Shown: positions 31,800 through 45,555, counted from the first letter of the stretch. The stretch: 64,000 nucleotides of DNA from Desmodus rotundus (GCF_022682495.2 NC_071396.1:58235159-58299158); one strand, 5' to 3'. The notes: generated by a model from the sequence alone, not told the origin. Program-made: numbers and translations.

Positions 31800-34510
31800 C
31801 AGGGATCCAAGATGGTGGCAGAGCAGGTGGAAGTTACACTCACCTCCTCCAAGTACCAAACTGGAATTATAACTAAATTATTGGACTATCAACATGAATA
31901 ACCAATTAAAGAAGACTAGCTGACTATAAGTCTCATAACCAAGGATTTATAGAAGAAGCTACATCAAGACTGATAGGAAGAGTGGAGAAACAAAAAGGGC
32001 TGGCCCCACAAACAAGTGTGGTGGTTGAAAATCCAGAGAGATATCTCAGCTGCAAAGGTCCCTTCTCAACCTATACCAGGCTCTCAAGTCAGGAACACTA
32101 GAGCTAGGAAGAGGAGTGAATGTAACATTTGGCTGTGAAAATCAGCAGGGATTCTGTCCACCAGAGAGATACTGGAGTCTAGTGGAAAACCAGGTACCCT
32201 CTTAAATGGCCAGCACACAAAGTCTCGTTCACAGCCACTTACCCTAGGTTCTAATTGAGGGAGTGTGGCTCAGACTGGACTGGAATTATGTGAAGAGAGA
32301 CTGGGTGTATTGTGGCTCTGGAAAGAGAGCTGAAGGGGCAGCCACCAGGGCTCCTGTGCTAATTCCCTCTCCCACACTGCCAACAGGTACCACATTTCCT
32401 GGGTAGTGCACTCCCATCTATAAGCATCAAGCTAAGGAAATATACTAGCCCCACCCTCCCGACACTGACAGCTGGCTGTGGCCAGCCAAGACCTACAGTA
32501 CAGACTTTCTAGAAAGGTTATTCAGGATGTCCAAAGAGAACTGGGGAGAGACTGAGTTGTATGGCTTTAGGGAGGGGACCGTTTTTTCCTCACATGCCCA
32601 ACTGGTACCACAGTTCTTGCGCAGAGCCCTCCTTTCACACGGCCAAATCTTGGTCTGTTAGAACCTGATGAACTCTGCTGGTCTCATCCTGATGACTCCT
32701 TAAGACCCTACCCCACTACAAAGGTTACCAGGCACCTGGCAGGTGGTGCCTAGCATTGGTGTACCCTGGAACTTTTGCTGAGTGCTCAGACCCAGCACTG
32801 TCACATAGTTTGAATCCATATCAGTCTGATGAACACCACTTGCCACTACCTGGTGACTAACTGAGGACCAATCTCATGCAATTTGTGTACCTCCAGAGGC
32901 TCTTTTAGTGATTGAGCATAACAGGTAGCTGAAAGATTTGGGATATCTTGGGCCTTTAGTTGACCTTACCCTGGCTCACTATGGAAGCCAGCCTTAGTGC
33001 ACAGCTTGGCCTCCCCCATGCACACCCAGGCCCAGTAGAGGCAGCTACAAACTGTGGATTGCTTTGTATTTCCAAACAGGTATTTCAGAACCCATTAAGG
33101 CAGTACCTGCCATTAGCCTGTACCAGAGATGCTCCCAAGAGGCCCCAGAACCAATACACCTGGTGGCAGGCCTCAGACTACACCAGAGCATGCCTCAAGT
33201 AGCTCCACAAGCAGCATCACCAAAGGGAGATCTCGGTAGACACCAGATACTGCTGAGGTGAATTCTGTTTCATGAGGTCAGCCCTGGCACAGCAGCTCAT
33301 ACACTGCGGTCAAGGGCATCCATATAGTCAAATAGCTATAGGATTAGCCTCAACCACAAATGGCCCAGCAGCAATCAAGACTTAAGTACAACAGGAGGTC
33401 TCACATAAGCCACACAAGGGACATTCCTGGAGCACCTAGCTCCAGTGATAAGGGAGAATGAACTACAGAGCCCCACAAGACATCTACTACATAAGGCCAA
33501 CCCACCAAGACTGGGAGACAACAAATCTTCCTAGTACACAGAAACAAATACAGAGAGGCAGCCAAAAGGGTGAGACAAAGAAACACATTTCACATAAAAA
33601 ACAGGAGAAATCCCCAGAAAATAAACTAAATGAAATGATGCAAGCAATATACCAGATCCAGATCCTCAATACAATGGTTATAGGTATACTCAAGAAACTT
33701 AGTGAAAACTTCAACAAAGAGACAGCAAACATAAAAAAAGGACATAGAAGCCATAAAAAGACCCAGTCAGAAATGAAGAATGCAATATTTGAAATAACGA
33801 ATACACTAATGGAATCAACAGGAGATTAAATAAAAGCAGAGGACCAAATCAGCCATTTAGAGACAAGGTAGCAGAAAACATGCAATCAGAGCATGTATAT
33901 AAAATGAGGATAGTTTAAGAGACCCCTGGGACAACATGAAGAATAACAACATCTGCATCACAGGGGTACCAGAGGAGAAGAGAGAACGAGCAAAGCTGTG
34001 AAAACTTATTTGAAAAATTAATGATGGAAAACTTTCCTTATTTGGTGAAGGGAAACGACCAGGAAGTACAGAGAATCTCAAACAAGACAACCCAAAGAGG
34101 CTAACACCAAGACACATCATAATTAATGGCAAAAGTTAAAGACAATAAAAGTATCTTAAAAGCAGCAAGAGAAAGACAGTTAGTTACCTACAAGTGAACT
34201 CCTGTAAGACTGTCAGCTGATATCTCAACAGAAACATTTTAAGCCAGAAGGACTGGCAGAAAATATTCAAAGTGATGAAAAGCAAGGACCTACAACAAAA
34301 ACTATTCTACCAGGCAAATCTATCATTTAAAATTGAAGGACAAATAAAAAACTTCCTGGAAAGAAAAAGCACAAGGAATTCATTACTACCTAACTAGTAT
34401 CAAAAAAATGTAAAGGGACTTCTTTAAGAAGAGGAGAGACAAAAAAGAACATAGTTATAATAAGTATAACATACTTCTACCATAAGAAGTATAACAACCA
34501 GTCTAAAAAT
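31800..34510 (+). mobile_element. L1 5' UTR and ORF1, decayed
   Basis: It starts with a YY1-like ccaagatggtggc box. A long 5' UTR follows to about 33590, then ORF1 to about 34400. The only open piece, 33458-33829, covers the N-terminal coiled coil (NENFNKETANIKK-like). Downstream ORF1 has frameshifts and stops. No ORF2 follows, because the element is cut off by the HAL1 at 34511. Confidence 0.75.
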
Positions 34511-36327
34511 AACCAGCACTGCCAGAAAATCGAACTGTATAGAAGTCCAACAACCAAGGATTTAAAGAAGAAACATTAATCCAGATGGATAGGAGGGGCA
34601 GAGAGGATGTGGTGTGATGTAGTGAGGCAGTGGCAGGTGGCAGTGGTGGAAGCCTGCAGAATGGGTGGTTCCACATTAATGTGTGGTGGATAAAAACTGG
34701 CAGGGACAACTGGGGAGAGTGATACCAGCCCCAGGCCTCACCACACACCCAGGGTTTCATTGATGGGAGAATAAAGCTCCAAAACCTCTGGCTGTAAAAA
34801 TCTCTGGGGATTGTGTTGGCAGGAGAAACTCTCAGTCTCACAGGAGAGTCTCTTGGAGAGGCCCACGAGGTTCTAGAACATATACAAACCCACCCACCAG
34901 GGAATCAGAACCTGAAAGGGCACAATCCACTTGTGGGAAGTGAGGGAAGTGATGAAATGTGGGGTGAGAACTGAGCAAGCAGCATTGTTCCCTCTCTGAC
35001 CCTTCCCCCACAGGCAGCACCACAACACAGCAAAGAGAGTTGCCCACCCTGGCAAATACCTAAGTTACTGCCCTTTATAACATAACATGTGAAAAGATAA
35101 AGAAATATGGCCCAAATGAAAAAAAAGATCAAAACTCCAGAAGAAGAACTAAGCAAAGACATAGCCAACCTATCAGATGAAGAGTTCAAAACACTGGTAA
35201 TCAGGATGCTCACAGGATTGATTGATTCAGTCACAAAATGAAGGAGGAAATGAAGGCTATACAAAGTGGAATAGAGGAAAATATACAGGGAACCAACAAT
35301 GAAGGCAAGGAAACAGGGACTCAAACCAATGATTTGGTACAAAGGAAGACATAAACATCCAACAGGAACAGAATGAAGAAACAAGAATTCAAAAAAATGA
35401 AGAGAGGCTGAGGAACCTCTGGGACATTCAAACATCCAAATCATAGGGGTGCCAGAAAGAGAAGAGGAAGAGCAAGAAATTGAAAACTTATTTGAACAAA
35501 TAATGACTGAGAACTTCCCCAATTTGGTGAAGGAAGTAGAGTTCCAAGAAGTCTAGGAAGCTCAGAGAGTCCCAAAGAAATTAAATCCAAGAATAAACAC
35601 ACCAACACACATGATAAGTTACCCAAGTTTAAATATAAGGAGAGAATCTTAAAAGCAGCAAAAGAAAAGGAGACAGTTACTTACAGAGGAGTGCCTATAA
35701 GACTATCAGCTGATTTCTCAAAAGAAACCTTCAAGCAAGAAGTGGTTGGAAAGTTTTCGAAGTCATGAAAAGCAAGGACCTACATTAAAGAGTACTCTAT
35801 CCAGCAAAGCTATCATTTGGAATGGAAGAGCAGATAAACAGCTTTCCAGATAAGGTAAATCTAAAGAAGTTCATCATCACCAAGCCCTTATTATATGAAA
35901 TGTTAAAGGGACTTATCTAAGGAAAAGAAAATCAAAAATATGAACAGTAAAATGACAACAAACTCATAACTATCAACAATGAAACTGAAAACAAAAGCAA
36001 AAACAAAAACAAACTAAGCAAACAACTAGAACAGGAACAATCACACAAGTGGAGCTCACTTGGAGTGTTATCAGCATGGAAAGGGAAAGAGGAGAATGGG
36101 AAAAAGGTATAGGGAATAAGCATAAATGGTAGGTACAAAATAGACAGGGGGAGGTTAAGAATAGCATAGGAAATGGAGAAGCCAAAGACTTTATATGTAT
36201 GACCCATGGACATGAACTAAGGGGAGGGTGCAGGAGGATGGGCAGGTGCAGGGCAGAGGTGGATAAAGGAGAGAAGAAAATTGGGACAACTGTAATAGCA
36301 TAATCAATAAAATACACTTAAAAAAGC
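34511..36327 (+). mobile_element. HAL1-type half-L1 element, copy 4, old
   Basis: It lacks the first bases of the 5' UTR. ORF1 (about 35108-35920) is broken by several indels, but N-terminal, coiled-coil and C-terminal blocks can be followed. The 3' UTR ends 'gtaatagcataatcaataaa' plus A-run. It is clearly older than copies 2, 6 and 7. Its antisense 5' UTR frame is interrupted. Confidence 0.8.
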
Positions 36328-36583
36328 AGCTCTACCTAATACACAGAAACACAGGAAGGCTGTCAGAATGAAGAGACAGGGAGATAAGGCCCAAAGGGAC
36401 AAAGGCCTGAAGGGACAGAGCAAAACTCCAGAAAAAGAGCTAAGTGACATAGAGATAGCCAACCTATCAGATGCAGAGTTCAAGGCCCTGGTGATCAAGG
36501 TGCTTAGAGAAATGATTCAGTATGGCTGCAAAATAAAAGAAGAAGTGAAGGCTATACAAAATGAAATGATGAAAAATTTATGG
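36328..36583 (+). mobile_element. L1/HAL1 ORF1 N-terminal fragment
   Basis: Translation gives [20 protein letters not shown] and the start of the coiled coil, then stops abruptly at 36583, where minus-strand ORF2 begins. The plus-strand fragment and minus-strand L1 are head-to-head. Confidence 0.7.
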
Positions 36584-38313
36584 GGATATAATCCCTGCAG
36601 TGGAATTGCTGGACCAAAAGGCAACTCTATTTCTAGTTTTTTGAAGAAATTCCATACAGTTTCCCACAGCACTTGCATCAGTCTTCACTCTCACCAACAA
36701 TGTACTAGGGTTCCCTTTTCTCCACAACCTCACCAGCACTTATTGTTTGTTGATTTGTTTATGATGGCCACTCTGACTCGTGTGAGGTGGTATCTCACTG
36801 TGGTTTTAATTTGCATCTCTCTGATGGCTAGTGATGTTGAGCATCATTTCATATGTGTCTGAGCCCTCTGTATGTCCTCCTTGAAGAAGTGTCTGCTCAG
36901 ATCCTTTGCACATTTTTCAATTGGGTTGTCTTCTGCAGTGGAGTCATGTGAGTTCCTTATATATTTTGGAGACCAAACCTTTGTCTGAGGTATCATCAAC
37001 AAATATATTTTACCATAAGGTTCGGTTTCTTTTCATTTTGCTGAAGTTTTCTTTAGCCCTACAGAAGCTTTTTATTTTGATGAAATCCCATTTGAGTATT
37101 CTTTCCTTTATGTCCCTTGCTCTAGGGGACATATTGGTGAAAGTATTGCTGCAAGGAATATCTGAAATTTTCCTGCCTGTGTTCTCCTCTAAGGCTTTCA
37201 TGGTGTCATGACTTATATTTGCCTTTCATCCATCCTGAGTTTATTTCTATGTATGGTGTAAGTTGGTGGTTGAGTTTCATTTTTTTTCATGTAGCTGTCC
37301 TGATCTTCCAAGACCATTTGTTGAAGGGAATATTTTTACTCCATTTTATACTCCTGCCCCCTTTGTCAAATATTAACTGACCACATTGACATGAATTTAT
37401 TTCTGGGCTCTCTATTCTATTCCATTGGTCTATGTGTCTATTCTTATGCCAGTACCAGACTGTTTTGATTACAGTGGCCTTGTAACAAAGTGACAATGCC
37501 ATATGAATCAGGTATTGTGATCCCTCCTGCTTTGTACTACTTTTTCCAAATTGCTGAGGCTATTTGGGGTTGTTTATGGTTCCATATAAATTTTTGAAGT
37601 GTTTGCTCTATGTCTGTGAAATATATCATTGGTACTTTAAAAGATATTGTGTTGAATTTATAAATGGCTTTGGGTAATGTGGACATTTTAATAAGGTTAA
37701 TTGTTCCAATCTATTAATACAGTATATGCTTCCATTTATTTGTGTTTTCCTTAATTTCTTCCCTCAGCATTTTATAGTTTTCTGAGTACAGGTCTTTTCC
37801 TCCTTGGTTAGATTTATTCCTAAGTACTTTATTTTTCTTGTTGCTATATCAAATGGGATTTTTCCCCTGATTTCTTATTCTGATACTTCATTGTTGATGT
37901 ATAAAAGTACTTTCTTTTTTTAATATATTTATTGATTATGCTATTACAGTTGTCCCATTCCCTCCCCCACTCTACTCCATCCTGTCCACCGCCTCCCTCC
38001 CACATTCCCCCCTATAGGTCATGTCCATGGGTCATACTTATAAGTTCTTTGGCTTCTACATTTCCTACACTATTCTTACCCTCCCCCTGTCTATTTTCCA
38101 CCTATCATCTATGCTACTTATTCTCTGTACCTTTCCCCCCCTCTCCCCCTCCCACACCCCTATTGACAACCCTCCATGTGATCTCCATCTCTGTGGTTCT
38201 GTTCCTGTTTTAGTTGTTTGCCTAGTTTGCTCTTATTTTTGTTTTAGGTGTGGTCGTTAATAACTGTGAGTTTGCTGTCATTTTTACTGTTCCTATTTTT
38301 GATCTTCTTTTTC

Positions 38314-39032
38314 TTAGGTAACTCCCTGTAACATTTCACATAATAAGGGCTTGGTGATGATGAACTTCTTTAACTTGACCTTATCTGAGAAGCACTTTAT
38401 CTTCCCTTCCATTCTAAATGATAGCTTTGCTGGATACAGTAATCTTGAATGTAGATCCTTGAGTTCAATCTTGGGTAATGTAATTATGATGTGCCTTGGT
38501 GTATTCCTCCTTGGGTCCAGCTTCTGTGGGACTCTCTGAGCTTCCTGGACTTCCTGGAAGTCTATTTCCTTTGCCAGACTGGGGAAGTTCTCCTTCATTA
38601 TTTGTTCAAATAAGTTTTCGATTTTTTTCTCTTCCTCTTCTCCTTCTGGCACCCCTATAATTTGGATGTTGAACGTTTCAAGCTGTCCTGGAGGTTCCTA
38701 AGCCTGTCCTCATTTTTCCAAATTCTTGTTTCTTCATTCTTTTCTGGTTGGACGTTTCTTTCTTCCTTCTGGCCCACACCGTTGATTTGAGTCCCAGTTT
38801 CCTTCGCATCACTATTGGTTCCCTGTACATTTTTCTTTGTTTGTCTTAGCATAGGCTTCATTTTTTCATCTGGTTTTCGAACAGAGTCAACCAATTCTGT
38901 GAGCATCTTGATAACCAGTGTTTTGAACTGTGCATCTGATAGGTTGGCTATCTGTTCGCTGCTTTGTTGAATTATTTCTGGAGCTTTGAAGTGTTCTGTC
39001 ATTTGGGCCTTTTTTTTTTTGTCTTGACGCAT
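38314..39032 (-). pseudogene. HAL1 ORF1, deletion-type, one frameshift
   Basis: The N-terminal part (39032-38655) reads MRQDKKKKAQMTEHFKAPEI and the coiled coil. A missing base near 38673 (ttgaacg for ttggaacg) shifts the frame. The remainder (38652-38314) has the RRM block, then joins KIE directly to KDLHSRLLYPAKLSF, lacking the central C-terminal-domain segment present in copies 1-3 and 8. Confidence 0.8.
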
Positions 39033-39094
39033 CTGTTACTTTAAGGGGCGGAGCCTTAGGTGTTCACTGGGGCAGGGTAGCTGGTCTCTGCTTT

Positions 39095-39421
39095 GTGACG
39101 CTGTATGTGGGGGAGGGGCGGAGAGGGAGCAATGGCAACTGCTTCACTCTCCCCCGGATTTCAATCTTTCACTCTGCTACCCACAATCAAACTGGGCCCC
39201 TCTGGTGCTGGTTCCCGAGTGGGTGGGCTTGTGCATGCTTTAGGCCCCTGTGGGTCTCTCCAACGACCTCTCCCTTGAGGCTGGGAGTCTCTCCTGCTGC
39301 TGCCCCAACCCTCACCGGCATTTTCAATCAGAGGTTTGAGGCTTTATTTCCCCGAGCTGCAGCCCTGTGTTGCGTGGTCTGCTTCGCCCCCCACCATTCA
39401 TCCGGTTTATCTGTGGGCTAA
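39095..39421 (+). other. Antisense ORF in HAL1 5' UTR (copy 5), 108 codons
   Basis: Same conserved antisense block (HNQTGPLWCWFPSGWACA, FNQRFEALFPRAAAL). It stops after HHSSGLSVG, earlier than in copies 1 and 3. Confidence 0.35.
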
Positions 39422-40545
39422 TGTGGTGCCACAGGGTGCTACCCGCCACTCTGCCTGCCCCTTTCTCCACCACTCTGATTCTGGCCCTCTCTGTTTATCT
39501 GTGCGAACGTGGGGCCTGCAGGGTCTGCTAGTGGTCCGACCCCCTGCCCTGTTGGTCCCACACTCTGCCAGTCTCAGTCCTGCCACAGCAACGCGAGTCC
39601 TCTCCGCCCCGGTGCCCGTCTCCGCCCCTCCTACTGGTCTGGATGAATGTTTATTTTTTATTTCCTTGGTGTTGTACTTCCTTGCCATTCGATTTTCTGT
39701 CAGTTCTGGTTGTGCAAGGAGGTGCAGTGTGTCTACCTACGCCACCAGCTTGTTTCTCGTCCGTAGTCATTTCTTACAATCCTTTGTATTTCTTTGGTTC
39801 AGTTGTAAATTTTTCCTGATTTTATTGATTTGGGTCTCTGTCTTTTCCTCTTGATGAGTCTCATTAAATGTTTTTCAGGTTTTTTTTTTATCTTTTCAAA
39901 GAATCAGATCCTGGATCCATTGATCCTTTGAATAGTTCTTTTAGTCCTTATGTCACTCAGTTCTGCTCTGATCCTGATTACTTCCTTCCTTCTACTGTTG
40001 GTGGGTTTTATTTGTTGTTTTTCCCATAGGTTTTGTAGGGTTAGGTTGTGTGTTTGAAATATTTCTATCTTTTTTTTATGTAGGCCTTTGTTGGTATGAA
40101 ATCACCGCTTCTTGAGACTGCCTTCGCTGTGTCTCATTGGTTTTGGGCTCTTTTGTGTTCATTTTCATTTGTTTCCAGAAACTTTTTTTATTTCTTCCTT
40201 GATCTCATTACTAACCTATCATTGTTTAATAGCATAGTATTCAGTCTCCATGAATTTGAATGTTTTTGAATTTTTTCATTGAAGTTGGTTTCTAGTTTCA
40301 AGCCATTGTGATCCAAGAAAATGCTTTATATGATTTCAAGTCTCTTGAATTTGTTGAGGCTTGTTTTGTGTCCTATCATGTGGTCTATCTTTGAAAATGT
40401 TCCATGTGCATTTGAAAAGAATGTGTATTTTGCTTCTTTGGGATGAGAGTTTCTATGTATAGCATTTAAGTCCATTTGATCTAGTTCATTATTCAGTGCC
40501 ACAATATCCTTGTTGAAATTTTGTTAGGAAGATCTATCCATTGCT

Positions 40546-40834
40546 GACAATAGGGAAAACACCATTTTCTGTTAGAAATTCTTTTATTACAAATCATAAG
40601 CATGTAATTCTGTAACAACAATATCATACTCAAGCATACCATATGTCGTTTTAGGTGAATTGTTCAAATAAATTATTACATCCATATTAATACCCTACAT
40701 ATCACACTCAAGCATGCGTTACTTCTGCTGGACCTTGTATATATCCCCATGTACTCATTATCTAGGTTTAATAATTTTCAACATTTGCCAATGTTGGAAA
40801 ATCTATTCTTGGACCTCCTACCCTGTTCACTTTA
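40546..40834 (-). other. Old repeat-like sequence, left part
   Basis: Together with 41416-41830 this looks like one ancient LINE 3' region interrupted by the L1 at 40835-41415. Motifs such as 'aataattttcaacatttgcc' and, to the right, 'tctttgcatttggttcacat' are reminiscent of old L1M elements. Assignment is tentative. Confidence 0.35.
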
Positions 40835-41415
40835 TTTTATTTTATTTTTTGATTTAATCATCATTGTATTTTTTCCATTACCATTTAGCTCCTTATACCA
40901 ACCTCCCCCCAGCAATCATCACACTGTTGTCCATGTCCATGAGTCCTTTTTCCTTTTTGCTTGATCCCTCTACCCCTAACCTCCACTCCCCCACTAGCTG
41001 TCATCTTCTCTCTATCTATGAGTCTGTTTCTGTTTTGCTTATTAGTTCAGTTTGTTGATTATATTCCACATATGAGTAAAATAATATGGTATTTGTCTTT
41101 CTCTGACTGCCTTATTTAACTTAGCATAATGTTCTCCAGGTCCACCCATACTGTTGCAAAGGGTAAAATTTTCTTTTTTTGTGGCTGAGAACTATTCCAT
41201 TGTGTAAATGTCCCATAGTATTTTTAGCCATTCATCTATTGATGGACACTTAGGCTGCTTCCATATGTTGGCGATTGTAAATAATGCTACAGTGAACATA
41301 GGGGTGCTTCTTTTTGTTCAAATTAGTGTTTTGGGTTCCTTTGGATACATTCCCAGAAGTGGGATTGCTGGTTGATAGGACAGATCCATTTTAATTTTTT
41401 GAGGTAACTCCTACT
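40835..41415 (-). mobile_element. 5'-truncated L1 3' end
   Basis: From the left T-rich tail the 3' UTR (C-rich on this strand) leads to the ORF2 C-terminal region ('cattcatctattgatggac', 'gggattgctggttgatagg'). It is an older L1 type than L1 A. It breaks off near 41415. Confidence 0.8.
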
Positions 41416-42265
41416 CCATTCACTTAAAAAAATATTTGCTGGAGTAAAGTAGATTTCAGATATCATATCATTTTCATTCACAAATGCTTCTAAATAATGT
41501 CTAATTGTTAAGAATATTTTTTCTTTTCTTTCATTGTAAAACTACAATGCCAATATTATCATAACCTAACAAAATGAGCAATTTCTCATTATCATCTAAC
41601 ACTCCAGTCTATATTCATATTTCCCAGATTATCTGAAAAATATCTTTCTACAGAAAATTTATTTGAATCAAGAGTCAAATAAGGCTCATTCTTTGCATTT
41701 GGTTCACATATTTCCTAAGTCTCTTTTATTCTGCAATGAAAAAACTTTATTCTTTGTGCTTTATGTGGCTTAAAAATGAAGGTAACTTTATAAAAGGCTT
41801 TACTCTGCTGCAGTATCATTAGCTTTATTTTAATCTGGCAGACTTCCAAAGTTTTAAGTGTTCTTAAGGCATGTTACACATTGATTATGTATTAGCCTAG
41901 TGCTTCTATTAGTGAGGTTAGAATTAAACATTTTGAATATAACTGCATTCTGCCCTATTTACTGATGCACCTATCAAACTATGGATACAGTTGCATATTA
42001 GATTTGTGCATAAAATGAAACTGTTACAATAAAAATTATAAATCCATAGTATAGATTACAATGACACTATGATTAGATATGTGGAAACTAAGTTTGGTAA
42101 TAAATATATGCATTAGGTATTATTTTAGAAATTCTTTCAGGTAATTTATTTCAAGTGGTAGTAGTGGAGAAGGAATAAGAGGGTTTTCTGGGAGCAAGTT
42201 CTATTGACCAATAAAGATAGAGATAAAACCCAAGGCTTTTGGATATTCTTCTATTTCTACCAGTT
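41416..42265. other. Old LINE-like remnant, then unassigned intron
   Basis: 41416-41830 continues the ancient repeat at 40546. 41831-42265 is AT-rich, with no gene or named repeat recognised. Confidence 0.35.
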
Positions 42266-42562
42266 CGTACACTTAGTCAGCCTGAGTGTCAACCTTACAC
42301 ACTGATATGCCAAGAGTGATCAGTGCTCAACTACAACAGGAGGGTAAACACAACCAGCAACAGAAGGGTACCTACAACCAACACAAGGACACTGGTGGAG
42401 TACTCAGCTCAGGTTATCATGAAAGGTTTGCTCTGGGCCCCTAAAAACACTTAACTACATAAGCCCACCCTGACAAGATTGGGAGTCATAGAAGATCTAC
42501 CTAATGCATAGAAACAAACACAGAGAGGCAGCCAAAATGAGGAGAAACATGTCACAGATAAA
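42266..42562 (+). mobile_element. L1 5' UTR/ORF1-start fragment
   Basis: Matches in order the region 33280-33610 of the L1 at 31800 (for example 'gaaacaaacacagagaggca', 'gccaaaatgaggagaaacat'). It ends where the next L1's 5' end begins. Confidence 0.6.
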
Positions 42563-45555
42563 AGAACAGGAGAAGGAGAAGGAAGCAAGATGGCTGCCCT
42601 TTAGGATTTGTTAGAAAGGAGATATGATTGCAACTACTTCATTGCTGCAAGTCTGCAGGACAAGAACAAGATTTACTCATGATATTGCTTTCAAGGCATT
42701 GCCAAAATTAATAGTTACATTTTCTCCAATAAGGAGTGGTGGATTTGGAAGCAGCAAGCTGGAGGAGGAGTGAGTGGAAGCCACACTAACCTCCTCCTGG
42801 GACCAATCTGGAATTACAACTAACCTGTGGAAAAATCATCCAGAACAAACAACTGAACAATAGTGAGAGAAGCCTCATAACCTCAGACAGACAGAAGAAC
42901 CAGCTTTAGCACAATCTGGCTGGTAAGGAGTGGAGATTTGAGAGGGCTGGATGGGCACCCACAGGTGGCAGCACTGGAGAAATAATTAAGTGGTAGGTTA
43001 GACTTCCCTGAGAAGAATGGGGCCTAAATCCTAAGCTGGGATACCCAGCCTATAACACCAGAGCCCCAAAAGTACACAGATAACAACCAGCGGTGAAAAG
43101 CAGCACGGTTACTCTCTGCCAGAAATGGATGGCTGGAGATGCAAAGAGTTATTTAAAGGGCCAACACACCAATTTTCATTTGCTATCACTTACCTGGGGT
43201 TCCAGCAAAGGCAGGAACAGAATGGGCTGGAGACACCTGAGGAGACAGTGGGATGAAAACTTTGGGGAGAGTGCAGAGACGGTAGCCACAGGGAACCCAG
43301 TGCTGAGTCATCCCCCAAATGGTGGCAGTCATCATGCACAGGCAGACCACTTCCCTCTAAGCAGCAGCAGCCTGAGGGGAAACAACAGCCCTGCCCCCAA
43401 GAAAGACTCTGCCCTGGCTCTGTGGTGCTTAAGCCTGACTGCTGAACACATAGAGACTAGATTAATAACTAAAGAAAACAGCCACAGACATAAATCCCTG
43501 GCAAAGGCGGGGCAGAGTGGATTAGAAACACATGAGGAAAGTCTGGAGACGGAGGCTTGGGGGTGAGAACTGAGAGGGTGGCTGCTGGAACCCCAGCACT
43601 GAGTCATCTCCCATACTGCAGGAGCCAATCTGCTCAGGCAGACCACTCCTCTCCAAGTAGTAGCAGCCTGAGGGGAAACAATAGCCCCAAAGCCAGGAAG
43701 ATTTCAGCCCTGCCCTATGGGGCTTAAGCCTGACAGACTACTGAGTGCACAGTGACTAATTAACAACTGAAGGAGACAACTGTAGACAGCAAAGCTCTGA
43801 TAGTCTCAAAGCAGGTTGCTTAAGGTCATATGGGGTCAACATCTGACTCCACCAGAGGCAGACCAAGAAAGAAAAAAACAGTGGTAAATACTAGAGGCTA
43901 CCGAGATGAAATCCACTGTAGTCTTCTCCATAATTAGTGATATTTTCTCTCCTGTATAGCTTTTTAACATTCATTTCTTGTCCAGTAAGTTTGTGCATAT
44001 TAAGTCACTAGAATTTATATTATAGTTTATTTCTCTCCTTTCTTATAAAAGTCTTAGTCTCTTTATACCCTTATTAATACTGGTTCATTTGCTGTTGATA
44101 CTGAGGTTGCGGTGGGAAATATTTTTGTGTATGTGGGTTTGTTGCCTGGATTTTGTAGTTTTCTTCCGGCAGCAGCTGCGCAACAGCATACAAGATGTGG
44201 TGGGCAGAGTGACCTTCAGTAAACCATCTGGAGGGAAGGACCCATCAAAGAATGACTCAACAACAATCAAAACCAAAACACATCCAGAGAGCCAATAGAA
44301 ATGGCATCCCAAGAGCAGCAAGTTCAGAAGATCAAGGACACTGTACCACTGAATCTCACAGTTCTCCTACCATAGAATTTCACGCCACAAACGCAGGGAG
44401 TCAGAACATATCAATTTAAGAAGCAGAGCCTAACAAGAAGTGTCTCACAGATATTTGGAAGACAAAGAAACAAACCCCAGATGGAAGGAAAGGGGGAAAT
44501 CTCAGAAAGAATGCTAAATGAAATAGAGGCAAGTCAACAATCAGATATTGAGTTCAAAGCAATGGTTATAAGAAAGTTCAATGAGCTCACTGAAAATTAG
44601 TAAAAACTATAGGGAAGCTATGATGAACTCTCTGCAAACTATATCAACATGAAAAAGGAAATAAAAACTATCATCAAGGGTCAAGAGGAAATGAATAAAT
44701 TTCTGAATTGAAGAGCACAGTAGAAAGAATCAAAAGCAGGCTAGATGAAGCAGAGGATCTGATCAGCGAAATGGAGGACAAGGTAGAAAAAAAAACACAG
44801 AAAGAGCAAGAAAAGGAAAAATGACTCAGAAAGAACAAAGAGGTGTTAAGGAAACTACAGAACAACATGAAACATAATAATATCCATATAAGAGGGACAC
44901 CAGAAGGAGAAGAAGAAGAGCAAGGGACAGAAAACCTGTTTGAAAAAGTAATGATGGAAAATTTCCCTAATTTGATGGGAGAAAAATTCACACAAATCCA
45001 GGAAGCACAGAAGGTCCCATCAAGAGGAACCCAAAGAGGCCCACTTCAAGATACATCATAATTAAAATGGCAAAATTCCAAGACAAAGAAGAATCTTAAA
45101 GGCAGCAACAGAGAAACAGGAAGTGACATAAAAGGGAGCCCGATAAGGTTAGCAGCTGACTTTTTAATGGAAACACCCCAAGCCAGAAGGGAATAGCAAG
45201 AAATGTTCCAATTAATGAAAGGCAAAGGCCTACAACCAAGACTACTCTATCCATCAAGGTGCACAATTAAAATGCTAGGTGAAATAAGGAGTTCCACAGA
45301 CAAGTCTAGAAGAATACACCTCCACCAAACTAGCACTGGAAGATATAATAAAGGGACTACATTAAGAAAAGCAAGAAAAAGAGAGCGAGAGAGAGGAACA
45401 CAACTACAAAGGAAGTAAAATGGCAATGAATAAATATCTATCAATGATAACCTTAAATGTAAATGGATTAAATGCTTCAATCAAAAGACATATATTAGCT
45501 GAATGGATAAGAAATCATGACCCACACATATGCTGCCTACAAAAGACCCACCTCA

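Larger units (their letters stand above)
37914..39757 (-). mobile_element. HAL1-type half-L1 element, copy 5 (ORF1-deletion lineage)
   Basis: The tail T-run starts at 37914. The 3' UTR runs to about 38313, ORF1 spans 38314-39032, and the 5' UTR reaches about 39757 with a mutated YY1-like box. ORF1 carries the in-frame internal deletion also seen in copies 6 and 7, while the 3' UTR lacks their extra deletion. No TSD was found. The host L1 is missing about 1 kb here. Confidence 0.85.
36584..40545 (-). mobile_element. Minus-strand L1 ORF2, split by HAL1 copy 5
   Basis: 36584-37913 is the C-terminal and central ORF2. 39758-40545 is the more N-terminal ORF2 and endonuclease side. By comparison with L1 A, about 1 kb of ORF2 that should lie between the two flanks is missing at the HAL1 junction. 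No 3' UTR is present at the left end. It is heavily mutated. Confidence 0.8.

Noticed and set aside
43093..43566. 157-codon ORF
   Set aside because: Located in the 5' UTR of the L1 at 42563. It has no equivalent open frame in the other L1 5' UTRs here and no domain, so it is probably chance.
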